Source: Nonomuraea typhae
GTDB lineage: Bacteria; Actinomycetota; Actinomycetes; Streptosporangiales; Streptosporangiaceae
Assembly (NCBI RefSeq): GCF_009760925.1
Contig: NZ_VRLV01000010.1
Coordinates: 62,001 to 126,000 of the forward strand
Reading direction: 5' to 3'
Length of the DNA: 64,000 bases
In this document: positions 39,872 through 48,831 of the stretch, in pieces
Numbering within the stretch: position 1 is the stretch's first letter
Layout of the letters: each line of letters begins with the position of its first letter
Program-made: the position numbers and the translations under genes
Notes under the pieces: model-generated
The model's database searches: none
What the model saw: the letters and a program-made list of their open reading frames with translations, nothing else
Told to the model about the DNA's origin: nothing

Positions 39872-41350
39872 GTGAAAGGAGCACTGCTGGTCGCCGGGAC
39901 GACCTCGGACGCCGGGAAGAGCGTGGTGACCGCGGGCATCTGCCGGTGGCTGGCCCGTCAGGGAGTGCGGGTGGCGCCGTTCAAGGCGCAGAACATGTCA
40001 CTCAACTCGTTCGTCACCGCCGGAGGCGCGGAGATCGGGCGGGCGCAGGAGGTCCAGGCGCGGGCGGCCGGCGTGGAGCCTACGGCGGACATGAATCCCA
40101 TCCTGCTCAAGCCGGGCAGCGACCGGCGGAGCCAGGTGGTCCTCATGGGCCGTCCTCTGACGGACGTGGACGCGCTGGAGTACGGCGCGCTGAAGGACAT
40201 GCTCCGGGAGAAGGCGCTGGAGTCGCTGAACCGGCTGCGCGCCGAGTACGACGTGGTGATCTGCGAGGGCGCGGGCAGCCCTGCCGAGATCAACCTGCGG
40301 GCCGGCGACATCGCCAACATGGGCCTGGCCAGGGCGGCCGGGTTGCCGGTCGTGGTGGTGGGCGACATCGACCGGGGCGGCGTGTTCGCCGCCTTCTACG
40401 GCACGGTCGCGCTCCTCGACGCGGCGGATCAAGCCCATATTTCCGGCTTTGTGGTCAACAAGTTCCGCGGCGCCGTCGAACTCCTCCAACCCGGCCTCGA
40501 CACCCTGAAGGACCTCACCGGCCGCCCCGTCTACGGGGTCCTCCCCTGGCTCGACGGTCTCTGGATGGACGTCGAGGACTCCCTCGCCCTGGACAACCGC
40601 CGCGTGACCGCCCGCCGCCCGCACGGCGCCCAGACACTGCGCGTGGCGGTGGTACGGCTCCCGCGCATCTCCAACTTCACCGACGTGGACGCCCTGGCCG
40701 CCGAGCCCGGAGTCGTCGTCCGGTTCGTCACCGACCCGGCGGAACTGGACGACGCCGACCTCGTCGTGCTGCCGGGTTCCCGGGCCACGGTCAGCGATCT
40801 GGCCTGGCTCCGGGAGACCGGCCTGGCGCATGCCGTACAAAACCGCAAAGGCCCGATCCTGGGTATCTGCGGTGGCTTCCAGATGCTGGCCGGGGAGATC
40901 CACGACCCCGTGGAGTCCGGCGCGGGCCACGTCAAGGGCCTGGGCCTCCTCCCCGTGGACGTCGCCTTCAAGCCGGACAAGACGCTGGCCCGCCCCACCG
41001 GCGTGGCGTACGGCCACAAGGTCACCGCCTACGAGATCCACCACGGCGTGGCCACGGTCCACGGCGGCGAGCCTTTCCTGGACGGCTGCCGCGTGGCCGG
41101 CGTCTGGGGCACCACCTGGCACGGCGCCCTGGAGAACGACGGTTTCCGCCGCGCGTTCCTGTCCGACGTCGCCGGACGCGCCGGGCGCGCCTTCACCCCG
41201 GCGCCCGACACCAGCTTCGGGGCGATCCGCGAGCAGCAACTGGACGCCCTGGGCGATCTGGTCGAACAGCACCTGGACGGGGCCGCGCTGAAGCGCCTCA
41301 TCGAGCACGGCCCGGCCGGCGTTCCGACGCTCACCGCGCACATTTCCTGA
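39872..41350 (+). CDS. cobQ: Cobyric acid synthase
   Basis: A 492-residue enzyme. The N-terminal ATPase domain has the P-loop GTTSDAGKS and the segment FKAQNMSLNSFVTAGG. The C-terminal glutaminase has Cys333 in GICGGFQMLAG and His417 in TTWHGALEND. It amidates the b, d, e and g side chains of adenosylcobyrinic diamide. The GTG start is placed just before the P-loop, with GCCGCGGTG upstream. With cobD it covers two consecutive late steps. Confidence 0.95.
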   Translation: MKGALLVAGTTSDAGKSVVTAGICRWLARQGVRVAPFKAQNMSLNSFVTAGGAEIGRAQEVQARAAGVEPTADMNPILLKPGSDRRSQVVLMGRPLTDVDALEYGALKDMLREKALESLNRLRAEYDVVICEGAGSPAEINLRAGDIANMGLARAAGLPVVVVGDIDRGGVFAAFYGTVALLDAADQAHISGFVVNKFRGAVELLQPGLDTLKDLTGRPVYGVLPWLDGLWMDVEDSLALDNRRVTARRPHGAQTLRVAVVRLPRISNFTDVDALAAEPGVVVRFVTDPAELDDADLVVLPGSRATVSDLAWLRETGLAHAVQNRKGPILGICGGFQMLAGEIHDPVESGAGHVKGLGLLPVDVAFKPDKTLARPTGVAYGHKVTAYEIHHGVATVHGGEPFLDGCRVAGVWGTTWHGALENDGFRRAFLSDVAGRAGRAFTPAPDTSFGAIREQQLDALGDLVEQHLDGAALKRLIEHGPAGVPTLTAHIS

Positions 41351-41385
41351 GTGACCCGCGGCCCGCGACGGGTGACAATGACGGC

Positions 41386-42213
41386 ATGGTCGTGGTCTTC
41401 ACGGCGCTGGCCGGTCTCGGCCTCGTCGCCACGCTCTTCATCGCCGGCGTGGGGCTGGCGGACCGGCTGCGCAGGAACGCCGCCGAACCGGTCGAGGACA
41501 TGTACGAGCTGGCCGTGCTCATCGGCGGCCGGTGGCGGCTGGCCGACACCGTGCTGCTCAGCCTGGTCTGCCGCGATGCCATCCGCGTGTCCAGGGACGG
41601 GCAGTGCACCCCGGTGGCCGGCGGCGGCAGCCCCCATCCCGTCGACCGGGTGATCCTCGGCGAGCTCGCGGTACGGCCCGGCGGGGTTTCCCGGAGCACG
41701 CTGATGAGACTGCCCGCCTGGGAGCCGGTCGCGGAAGACCTGCGGCGCGCGCTGGTGAAGCGCGGCCTGTTGCGGCCGGAGTGGGTGAAGACGGGCGTCA
41801 TGCTGGCGTCCCTGGCCATGGGCGGGCTGATCCTGGGCGGCCTCCTGGCCGGGTGGTCGCTGGTGCTCACCGTGGGCATGATCTTCACCGGGGGGTTCGA
41901 CGCCGCGCTGGAGCTGATCAGGATGACGGGCGTCATGCTGGTGGTCGTGCCGGTGGGGTTCCTGCTTCACCACGTGACGAAGTGGAGCGACGCGGAGAGC
42001 GAGCGGACGCGCTACGGGCAGGCGGCACTGGCCGCCGTCAGGAAGCGGCATCCGTTCCGCAACACGACCCCTACCGCCCTGGCCTTGTACGGGGACCCGT
42101 TTCCTCCGCCGGCCCGGCCGCCGGCGCCGGTGACCGTACCGGCACCGAGCAGGGAGAACGGCACAGACGACGCCTGCGGCGGCGGAGGGTGCGGCTGCGG
42201 GTGCGGGGAGTAG
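41386..42213 (+). CDS. TIGR04222-type membrane protein
   Basis: A 275-residue protein: one N-terminal membrane helix (VVVFTALAGLGLVATLFIAG), a soluble region with MYELAVLIGGRWRLADTVLL, two further helices around residues 144-165 and 176-200, and a Cys/Gly-rich end (CGGGGCGCGCGE). This build is that of actinobacterial TIGR04222-domain proteins, of unknown function. It starts 36 bases after cobQ. Confidence 0.75.
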   Translation: MVVVFTALAGLGLVATLFIAGVGLADRLRRNAAEPVEDMYELAVLIGGRWRLADTVLLSLVCRDAIRVSRDGQCTPVAGGGSPHPVDRVILGELAVRPGGVSRSTLMRLPAWEPVAEDLRRALVKRGLLRPEWVKTGVMLASLAMGGLILGGLLAGWSLVLTVGMIFTGGFDAALELIRMTGVMLVVVPVGFLLHHVTKWSDAESERTRYGQAALAAVRKRHPFRNTTPTALALYGDPFPPPARPPAPVTVPAPSRENGTDDACGGGGCGCGCGE

Positions 42214-42217
42214 CGGG

Positions 42218-43168
42218 TCAGGGACGCAGGCGGGACCAGCTCGGCGCGTGGCCCCACAGCGAGGCCGGGTCCACGTAGTGGCGCAGGAGTTCGGTCAGCT
42301 CGGCGTCGCCGCGGCCGTTCAGCTCCTCCGAGGCGATCTTCCTGGCCACTCCCGCCAGGAAGTCGGCCATCTGGACGCGGGCGTCCACGAAGGAGTCGGC
42401 CAGCGTCAGCCCGGCCAGGCGGGCGCGGGCGGCCAGCCGGGGATCGCCGAGGATCTCCTTCAGCTCCACGATCCGCTCCTCCGACAGCGTGGTCTGCTGG
42501 TCGTGGATGATCGAGACGGACCGCCCGCCGGAGCTCCAGGCGAGCACGCCCTGGACGATGGCGGGGATCAGCGGGTCGAGCACGGGGATGGCGCGGGGGT
42601 CGTCGGCCCGCCTGGCCAGGGCCGTCTCGAGGTTCGGCCGGGTCGCGCCCAGGCGCTCCAGCAGCTCTGCCAGCTCAGGGCTGCGCAGGGCGGACACCTG
42701 CGCGTAGAACGCCTCGGTCTCGGCGCGGCCGCGGATCACGTCGTTGAAGGTCTCCAGGAGGCGCGGCCAGCCGTCGAGCCGGGGCCCCCACCGGTACAGG
42801 GCCTCCGTCTCCTCGCGGCGGTGGAAACCGAGGCTGGGCCCGTAGGGATCGACCAGGTCGGCGATGCGGCTGACGAGGAAGAAGCGCTTCTCCAGCAGGT
42901 AGACGCGGGCGACCCCGTGAATGGGGCCGGACGGGCCGAGCAGCCACACCAGCGCCGAGCGGTGCTTGCCGCGCAGCAGGTGGTTGGCCTTGTACTCGGT
43001 CGCGGGCGAGCGGATGCGCTCGCGCAGCTCCACGATGACGGCCTGCGCCGCTTCGGCGTCGAGCAGGACGCCGGCGTGGGCGAACACGTCGGTGACCGGG
43101 GTGGTGAGGTTCTCCCCTTCCGACCCGGATTCGTCGCAGGCGATCTCCAGATCGCGGCCCGTGCCCAT
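42218..43168 (-). CDS. DUF3800-type protein
   Basis: A 316-residue protein with the DUF3800 pattern: an N-terminal acidic motif ACDESGSEGEN, a central HDQQTTLSEE segment and a C-terminal VQMADFLAGVARK. The arrangement suggests an RNase H-like fold with metal-binding acids. The cellular role is unknown. It is convergent with the TIGR04222 gene, four bases apart. Confidence 0.8.
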   Translation of the reverse strand: MGTGRDLEIACDESGSEGENLTTPVTDVFAHAGVLLDAEAAQAVIVELRERIRSPATEYKANHLLRGKHRSALVWLLGPSGPIHGVARVYLLEKRFFLVSRIADLVDPYGPSLGFHRREETEALYRWGPRLDGWPRLLETFNDVIRGRAETEAFYAQVSALRSPELAELLERLGATRPNLETALARRADDPRAIPVLDPLIPAIVQGVLAWSSGGRSVSIIHDQQTTLSEERIVELKEILGDPRLAARARLAGLTLADSFVDARVQMADFLAGVARKIASEELNGRGDAELTELLRHYVDPASLWGHAPSWSRLRP

Positions 43169-43211
43169 GGGGCACCATCGTTTCCCGTGCCGCGAACCAG
43201 GCGCAATGGGT

Positions 43212-44102
43212 TTAGGACTTCATCAATCCGGTGGCCAGCACGCCGCCCTTCCCGGCGTCCAGGGCGGCCTTGGCCTGCCGTACCGCCTCGATGACGTTGC
43301 CCGCGGCGCTGGGTGAGTCCTCGACGCTCATCCGCACCTCGACCTCGACCGGCGAGTCGCCGAACCCCTTGCCCTGGAGCCGGATGTAGGCGATCTTGCG
43401 GTCCTCCAGGAAGGGGATGTAGGCGGCCGAGACGTGCGCGCCGGCGCCGGCGCCCGCGACCTTCGTGGCGCGTTTGCCGGCGAGGCTTGCGGGGTTCTGC
43501 AGGTTGAGGAAGTCGGCGTTGCCGCCGCCGAGCAGCTGGTAGCCCTCCTCCAGTTCGACACCGCCCGCGGTGAGGGCGTCGGCCAGGGCGCGGTGCACGA
43601 GGGTGGCGCCGAAGGAGCTCTTGAGGTCGTCGCCGATCAGCGGCAGCCCGGCCGCGGCGAAGCGGGCGGCCCATCCGGGGTCGCGGGCGAGTACGGCGGG
43701 CATGCAGTTGACGAAGGCGCAGCCCGCCCGGAGGGCCGCCTCCGCATAGAGCTCGGTGGCGGCCTGGGCGCCGGAGGGCAGGAAGCTGACCAGCACGTCG
43801 GTGTCGTGGAGAGCGGCTGCGACATCGTCCAGCGCCGCCTGGCCGCGGGCGTCGGGCACACCGGCGACCGGTTCATCGGCCAGGAGCCCTTCCAGGACGC
43901 GGATCCCGGCCGGGGGCACGTCGGCGAAGGCGCGGGCGTTGTTGGGCGCGGCCCAGATCGCCTCGGCGAGGTCCCGCCCCACCTTCCCAGGGTTCACATC
44001 AAAGGCCGCACTAAACGATATATCCGACAAATCGTAGAAAACTGCGCCCTGCACCAGCGACGACGCACAGTTCCCCACACCCACCAATCCGACGTTCACC
44101 AT
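43212..44102 (-). CDS. Short myo-inositol-1-phosphate synthase
   Basis: A 296-residue Ino1-family protein. The NAD-binding start GLVGVGNCASSLVQGAVFY, the core VNCMPAVLARDPGWAARFA, GDDLKSSFGATLVHRAL and QLLGGGNADFLNLQNPASL are all present. Standard actinobacterial Ino1 is about 360 residues. The shortfall lies around residues 25-30 and in the C-terminal half, while catalytic Lys-containing segments remain. It makes inositol phosphate for mycothiol and phosphatidylinositol, or a specialised inositol product. Confidence 0.85.
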   Translation of the reverse strand: MVNVGLVGVGNCASSLVQGAVFYDLSDISFSAAFDVNPGKVGRDLAEAIWAAPNNARAFADVPPAGIRVLEGLLADEPVAGVPDARGQAALDDVAAALHDTDVLVSFLPSGAQAATELYAEAALRAGCAFVNCMPAVLARDPGWAARFAAAGLPLIGDDLKSSFGATLVHRALADALTAGGVELEEGYQLLGGGNADFLNLQNPASLAGKRATKVAGAGAGAHVSAAYIPFLEDRKIAYIRLQGKGFGDSPVEVEVRMSVEDSPSAAGNVIEAVRQAKAALDAGKGGVLATGLMKS

Positions 44103-44151
44103 GAAGCAGATCATGACAGACCCGGTTGACCCGGGAACCCACCCCTTCTAT

Positions 44152-44175
44152 GGTTCGTTAGTGGAGTAACGAACC
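44152..44175. promoter_or_regulatory. Operator: GGTTCGTTA-N6-TAACGAACC
   Basis: A perfect 9-bp dyad at 44152-44160 and 44167-44175, 17 bases before the GntR start. Its position and symmetry fit autoregulation by that YtrA-type protein, covering the promoter of the whole ABC operon. Confidence 0.8.
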
Positions 44176-44192
44176 CAAGAAGCAGGAAGGTC

Positions 44193-44546
44193 ATGTTCGA
44201 CGACCGGAGCCCCATTTACCGGCAGATCGCCGAGCGCATCAAAGCCGAGGTGCTGAGCGAGCAGCTGAAGGGCGACGAGCAGGTCATGTCGACCAACCAG
44301 TACGCCGCCTTCTACCGCATCAACCCGGCCACCGCCGCCAAGGCGTTCCAGCAGCTCGTCGAGGAAGGCGTGCTCTACAAGAAGCGAGGTATAGGCATGT
44401 TCGTCAGCCCGACCGCCCGGGACGCGCTCAGGGCCACCCGCCGGGAGAGCTTCTTCACCGAGGTCGTCGACCCCATGGTGAGCGAGGCCAAGGCCATCGG
44501 CATCCCGCTGGAGGACGTCATCGCCCGCATCGAGGGGGCGCGATGA
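44193..44546 (+). CDS. GntR-family regulator, YtrA type
   Basis: A 117-residue protein with a winged helix (SPIYRQIAERIKAEVLSEQ; AAFYRINPATAAKAFQQLVE; LYKKRGIGMFV) and a short C-terminal helical tail. YtrA-type regulators have no large ligand domain and normally repress a following ABC transporter. It overlaps the next gene by four bases and has the dyad operator upstream. Confidence 0.9.
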   Translation: MFDDRSPIYRQIAERIKAEVLSEQLKGDEQVMSTNQYAAFYRINPATAAKAFQQLVEEGVLYKKRGIGMFVSPTARDALRATRRESFFTEVVDPMVSEAKAIGIPLEDVIARIEGAR

Positions 44547-45409
44547 ACGTCGAGGTCCGTGACCTGTCCCTGCGCTACGGCGAGGTCACCGCGCTCGACC
44601 GGCTCTCGTTCGAGCTGGAGGAAGGCAAGATCTACGGGCTGCTCGGGCGCAACGGCTCGGGCAAGACGAGCCTCATGTCCGTGCTGGCCGCCTTCCGCAA
44701 GCCGACGGACGGCGCCGTGCGGGTCGGCGGCCGGCCGGTCTGGGAGAACGCGGCGGTCACCAGCCAGGTCTGCCTGATCCGCGACACCGGCGAGACCGTC
44801 GACCTCGGCACCGCGGCCGACGCGCTCTACTTCGCCGAATGGCTGCGCCCCCACTGGGACGCCGCCCTGGCCAAGGAGCTCATGACGCTGTTCGGGCTGA
44901 AGCCGAAGGTCAACGTCACCTCCATGTCGAAGGGGCAGCGTTCGGCCATGGGCGTGGTCGTGGGCCTGGCCTCGCGGGCGCCGCTGACCATGTTCGACGA
45001 GTCGTACCTGGGCATGGACGCGCCCTCCCGGCAGGCGTTCTACGACGTGCTCCTGGCCGACTACATGGCCCACCCGCGCACGATCATCCTGTCCACGCAC
45101 CTCATCGAGGAGGTCAGCCCGCTGTTCGAGGAAGTGGTGATCATCGACGCGGGCCGGCTCGTCGTCCACGAGGAACGCGAGCGGCTGCTGGAGCGGGGCA
45201 ACGCCGTCACCGGGCCCGCCGCGGCCGTCGACGCGTTCGTCGGCGGGCTGACCGTCCTCGGCGAGAAGGTCCTCGGCCCCACGAAGTCGGCCATGGTCTA
45301 CGGCGAGTTCGACGACGCCCACCGCCGCAAGGCCGCGGAAGCCGGGCTGGATCTCGGGCCGATCGCCATGCAGGAGCTGTTCATCCACCTGACCGGAGGT
45401 CCCAAGTGA
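44543..45409 (+). CDS. ABC transporter ATP-binding protein
   Basis: A 288-residue ATPase with Walker A GRNGSGKT, a signature MSKGQRSAM (Ser-Lys-Gly in place of SGG), and Walker B LTMFDESYLG. This is the YtrB/YthP-like type. It pairs with the membrane protein at 45406, whose GTG overlaps its stop. The GntR gene upstream and the operator point to drug- or cell-wall-stress control. Confidence 0.88.
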   Translation: MNVEVRDLSLRYGEVTALDRLSFELEEGKIYGLLGRNGSGKTSLMSVLAAFRKPTDGAVRVGGRPVWENAAVTSQVCLIRDTGETVDLGTAADALYFAEWLRPHWDAALAKELMTLFGLKPKVNVTSMSKGQRSAMGVVVGLASRAPLTMFDESYLGMDAPSRQAFYDVLLADYMAHPRTIILSTHLIEEVSPLFEEVVIIDAGRLVVHEERERLLERGNAVTGPAAAVDAFVGGLTVLGEKVLGPTKSAMVYGEFDDAHRRKAAEAGLDLGPIAMQELFIHLTGGPK

Positions 45410-46107
45410 GGTTCCCCACCCGGCTGCTGGCGGCCAACCTGTGGGTCGCCTTCTTCACCTGGCTCGCCTTCACCGGCGCGGTCATCGTGCTCACGCTCGG
45501 CATCCATCTGTTCGGCAACCTCACCCGCAGCGTGTGGGAGGGCGCCTCCCAGCTGCCTCGCTGGGCGGTGATGTTCGTCGGAGTGGCGCTGGTGCGGCAG
45601 TTCCTCCCGCTGTTCATCGCCCACGGGCAGACCCGGCGGCAGTTCGGCTTCCAGGCGGCGATCACCGCCGCGCTCTACGTGCCGTTCGCCGCCGCGCTCA
45701 TGTCGGCCGGTTACCTGGTCGAGCGCGTGCTGTACGGCCTCCTGGACCGGCAGCAGGTGCTCGACCGGCCCCACCTGTACACCGACCCGGCGCAGGTCCC
45801 GATGGTGTTCCTCGAGTACACCGTCGAGTTCATGGCGTGGATCACCGCCGGCCTGGTCATGGGCGGCGGGTTCTACCGCTGGCGGGCCGGCGGGCTGCTC
45901 ACCATCCCGATCGGCGTCGGGCTGATCGCGCTCGGGCTGAGCGCCATCGGCACCCAGTTCCAGGTGCCGTTCAGCAGCTTCGCCCTCGGGCTCGACCTCG
46001 AGCAGGGACCGCTTCTGGCGGCCGGGCTCGGCCTGGTCACGTTCCTGATCGGGCTCGCGCTCGCCTGGTCGGTGATCAGGGACACGCCGCTGCGGAACCA
46101 GGGGTGA
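45406..46107 (+). CDS. ABC transporter membrane protein
   Basis: A 233-residue membrane protein with about six helices (AFTGAVIVLTLGIHLFG; WITAGLVMGGGFYRW; GLLTIPIGVGLIALGLSAIG). It starts at a GTG overlapping the previous stop. It should be the channel partner of the 44543 ATPase. Family otherwise unclear. Confidence 0.75.
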   Translation: MRFPTRLLAANLWVAFFTWLAFTGAVIVLTLGIHLFGNLTRSVWEGASQLPRWAVMFVGVALVRQFLPLFIAHGQTRRQFGFQAAITAALYVPFAAALMSAGYLVERVLYGLLDRQQVLDRPHLYTDPAQVPMVFLEYTVEFMAWITAGLVMGGGFYRWRAGGLLTIPIGVGLIALGLSAIGTQFQVPFSSFALGLDLEQGPLLAAGLGLVTFLIGLALAWSVIRDTPLRNQG

Positions 46108-46113
46108 GCGGGC

Positions 46114-46806
46114 ATGGCCGTCTTAACGGTTGACGGGCTGCGCAAGAGCTACCACGACCTGGTCGCCGTGGACGGGCTCGGCTTCGCCGTATGGGAAGGC
46201 GAGACCTACGGCCTGCTCGGGCCGAACGGCGCGGGCAAGACCACGGCCATCTCGATGATCGTCGGCATCCTCGCCCCCGACGCCGGCAGCGTGCGCGCGC
46301 CGGACAAGGCCGCGATCGGCTACGTGCCGCAGGAACTGGCGCTCTACCCCGACCTGACCGGCCGCGAGAACCTGCGCTTCTTCTGCGGCATGTACGGCAT
46401 GCGCCGCGCCGCCGCGAAGGCCAGGACCACCGAACTCCTCGCCACGGTCGGCCTGTCCGACAGGGCCGACAAGGCGGTGGCCACCTACTCCGGCGGCATG
46501 CAGCGGCGGCTCAACATCGCGATCGGCCTGCTCAACCGGCCGCGCCTGCTCGTGCTCGACGAGCCCACGGCCGGGGTCGACCCGCAGAGCCGCAACGCCA
46601 TCCTCGACAGCGTGCGCCGCCTGACCGGCGAGGGCCTGGCCGTCCTGTACACCACGCACTACATGGAGGAGGCGCAGCGCCTGTGCGACCGGGTCGGCAT
46701 CCTCGACCACGGCCGTCTGCTGGCCGAGGGCAGTCCGGACGAGCTGGGCGAACCCGACCTGGAGGCGGCCTTCCTGCGGCTGACCGGCAGAGAGCTGAGG
46801 GACTGA
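46114..46806 (+). CDS. ABC exporter ATP-binding protein (DrrA/CcmA type)
   Basis: A 230-residue ATPase: Walker A GPNGAGKT, signature YSGGMQRR, Walker B LLVLDEPTAG and H-loop TTHYMEEA. The close match to drug-exporter ATPases and the two ABC-2 membrane genes that follow suggest efflux. Co-transcribed with neighbours, seven bases after the previous stop. Confidence 0.92.
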   Translation: MAVLTVDGLRKSYHDLVAVDGLGFAVWEGETYGLLGPNGAGKTTAISMIVGILAPDAGSVRAPDKAAIGYVPQELALYPDLTGRENLRFFCGMYGMRRAAAKARTTELLATVGLSDRADKAVATYSGGMQRRLNIAIGLLNRPRLLVLDEPTAGVDPQSRNAILDSVRRLTGEGLAVLYTTHYMEEAQRLCDRVGILDHGRLLAEGSPDELGEPDLEAAFLRLTGRELRD

Positions 46807-46807
46807 G

Positions 46808-47785
46808 ATGCTCCGCATCCTGCTCAAGGACCTGCGCCGCCGCTCCCGTGACAGCACGCTGCTGGTCTTCGCGCTCGTCCTGCCGCTCGGCCTGACCTTC
46901 GTGTTCGGCCTGACCATGGGCGGCGGCACCCCGTCCACCCGGTACGGCGTGGCCGGCCCGTCGGCCGCCGAGTTCGCCCAGCGCAGCGGCCTGTCCGGGC
47001 TGAAGCCGGTCGCCGACGCGGCCGAGGCCAGGCGGCTGACCGAGGACAACGAACTCGACGCGGTCTTCGTGGTCTCCCCCGCCCGGGTCGAGGTGGTCGG
47101 CAGCGTGGACGCGCCGCTGGCCGTACAGGTGGCGCGGGAGGCGGCGGAGTCCTACGCGCTGCCGGGCGGCGGCGGGATCCAGGTGATCACGGATGCCACG
47201 CTCGGCACCCGCGAGCTCGACGCGCGCACCTACCACGCGGCGGGCGCGGCGATGTTCTTCATCTTCTTCGCGGTGTTGTTCTGCGTGACCGGGATCTTCG
47301 AGGAGCGCGCGTCCGGCACACTGCCGCGGCTGCTGACCATGCCGGTGCCGCGCCGGTCGATTCTGGCGGCGAAGCTGCTCGGCGGCGTGCTCGTCGGCCT
47401 GACCGGCATGGCCGTTCTGGTGACCGTCTCGACCGTGCTGCTGGGGGCGCGGTGGGGGCCTCCGGCCGGGGTGGGCGCGCTGGTGGTGGCCGCGGTGCTG
47501 GCGGCGACCGGGCTGATGACGGTGGTCGCCTCCTTCGCCCGCACGGCCGAGCAGGCCGCCAATTGGCAGTCGGGCGTGGCCTCGCTGCTCGGGCTGCTCG
47601 GCGGCTCGTTCTTCCCGGTGGCGCCGGAGCTGAGCGTGTTCACCCCGCACCACTGGTTCCTGGAGGGGCTGGCCGAGTTGCGGGGCGGGGCCTCGATCCT
47701 GCCCGCCCTCGCGGTCCTGCTGGCCGTGGCGGCGCTCACGCTGCCGGTGGCGGTGGCGCGTACGGGAAGGATGGTGACGCCGTGA
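46808..47785 (+). CDS. ABC-2 type permease
   Basis: A 325-residue permease. An N-terminal helix precedes a large external domain (residues 40-140), then five C-terminal helices from GAAMFFIFFAVLFCVTGIFE to AVLLAVAALTLPVAVA. FEERASGTLPRLLTMPVPR is the typical ABC-2 cytoplasmic element. It starts two bases after the ATPase. Confidence 0.88.
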   Translation: MLRILLKDLRRRSRDSTLLVFALVLPLGLTFVFGLTMGGGTPSTRYGVAGPSAAEFAQRSGLSGLKPVADAAEARRLTEDNELDAVFVVSPARVEVVGSVDAPLAVQVAREAAESYALPGGGGIQVITDATLGTRELDARTYHAAGAAMFFIFFAVLFCVTGIFEERASGTLPRLLTMPVPRRSILAAKLLGGVLVGLTGMAVLVTVSTVLLGARWGPPAGVGALVVAAVLAATGLMTVVASFARTAEQAANWQSGVASLLGLLGGSFFPVAPELSVFTPHHWFLEGLAELRGGASILPALAVLLAVAALTLPVAVARTGRMVTP

Positions 47786-48831
47786 AGGTCATGCTGATGG
47801 CCGGGCTCAGCCTGCGCCGGATGTTCAGGGACCGCACGAACATCTTCTTCGTGATCGTCGCGCCGTTCCTGCTGATCCTGGTTCTCGGCCAGCTCTACGG
47901 CGGCGGCCAGCAGCTCAGGCTGGGCGTGGTGAGCGGTCCCGGGGCGGCCGCCGAGCGGCTGGCGGGCGCGCTGGGCTCCGGCAGCCGGGTCGTGGTCGAG
48001 CGGCTGCCCGACGAGGCGGCGCTGCGCACGGCCGTGGAACGGGGACGGCTGCACGCCGGGCTGGTGATCCCCGGCAGCGGGCCGGTGCGCCACCTGGTGC
48101 GGGCGAACGATCCCCGGAGCCACGACACCGGCACCTGGGTCCGCTCGATCGTCCGGCAGGAGGCCGCCCGCGGGCAGAGCGGCCTGGAGGTGCGCGTGAC
48201 CACCTCGGGCACGACGCCCTTTCCCGAGGGGCTGAGCGCGTATGCGATCTCGGCGCCGTCGCTGCTGCTCATGTTCACCTTCCTGACCTCGCTGACGGCG
48301 GCGCTGGGCCTGGTGGAGACGCGGGCGCGGGGTGTGACGGCCCGGCTGTCGGCGGGGCCGACGCCCCTGCGCACGATCGTGGCCGGGGAGGCGGCCGGGC
48401 GGATCGCGATCGCGTTGTTCCAATCCTTGCTGATCATGGTCGGCTCGATGGCGTTGTTCGGCGTCTCCTGGGGCGACCCGATCGGCTCGCTGGCGGTGGT
48501 GACGGCGTTCTCGCTGGTCGGCGGCGGAGCGGCCATGCTGCTGGGCGCCTCGTTCCGGACGCCGGGACCGCCGATCTCGCTGGCTCTCGTGCTGGGCCTC
48601 GGCCTGTCGGCCATGGGCGGCGCGACGATCCCGCTGGAGTCGTTCTCCGGGACGATGCGGACGCTCGCCTACCTGACCCCGCACGCCTGGGGATACGACG
48701 CCTTCGCCCGGCTGATCCGCCACGACGCCTCGCTCGCGGGCGTGCTGCCCCAGCTCGGGGTGCTCACCGCGGCGGCGGCCGTGTTGTTCGCCCTCGGCGT
48801 GTGGCGGCTGCGCCGCGCGCTCAGCGGGTGA
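47782..48831 (+). CDS. ABC-2 type permease, second subunit
   Basis: A 349-residue permease from a GTG overlapping the previous stop. It has the same plan as its neighbour: FFVIVAPFLLILVLGQLYGG, an external domain, then helices beginning APSLLLMFTFLTSLTAALG, with VETRARGVTARLSAGPTPL as the coupling element. Probably forms a heterodimer with 46808. It ends convergent with 48821, overlapping it by 11 bases. Confidence 0.88.
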   Translation: MKVMLMAGLSLRRMFRDRTNIFFVIVAPFLLILVLGQLYGGGQQLRLGVVSGPGAAAERLAGALGSGSRVVVERLPDEAALRTAVERGRLHAGLVIPGSGPVRHLVRANDPRSHDTGTWVRSIVRQEAARGQSGLEVRVTTSGTTPFPEGLSAYAISAPSLLLMFTFLTSLTAALGLVETRARGVTARLSAGPTPLRTIVAGEAAGRIAIALFQSLLIMVGSMALFGVSWGDPIGSLAVVTAFSLVGGGAAMLLGASFRTPGPPISLALVLGLGLSAMGGATIPLESFSGTMRTLAYLTPHAWGYDAFARLIRHDASLAGVLPQLGVLTAAAAVLFALGVWRLRRALSG

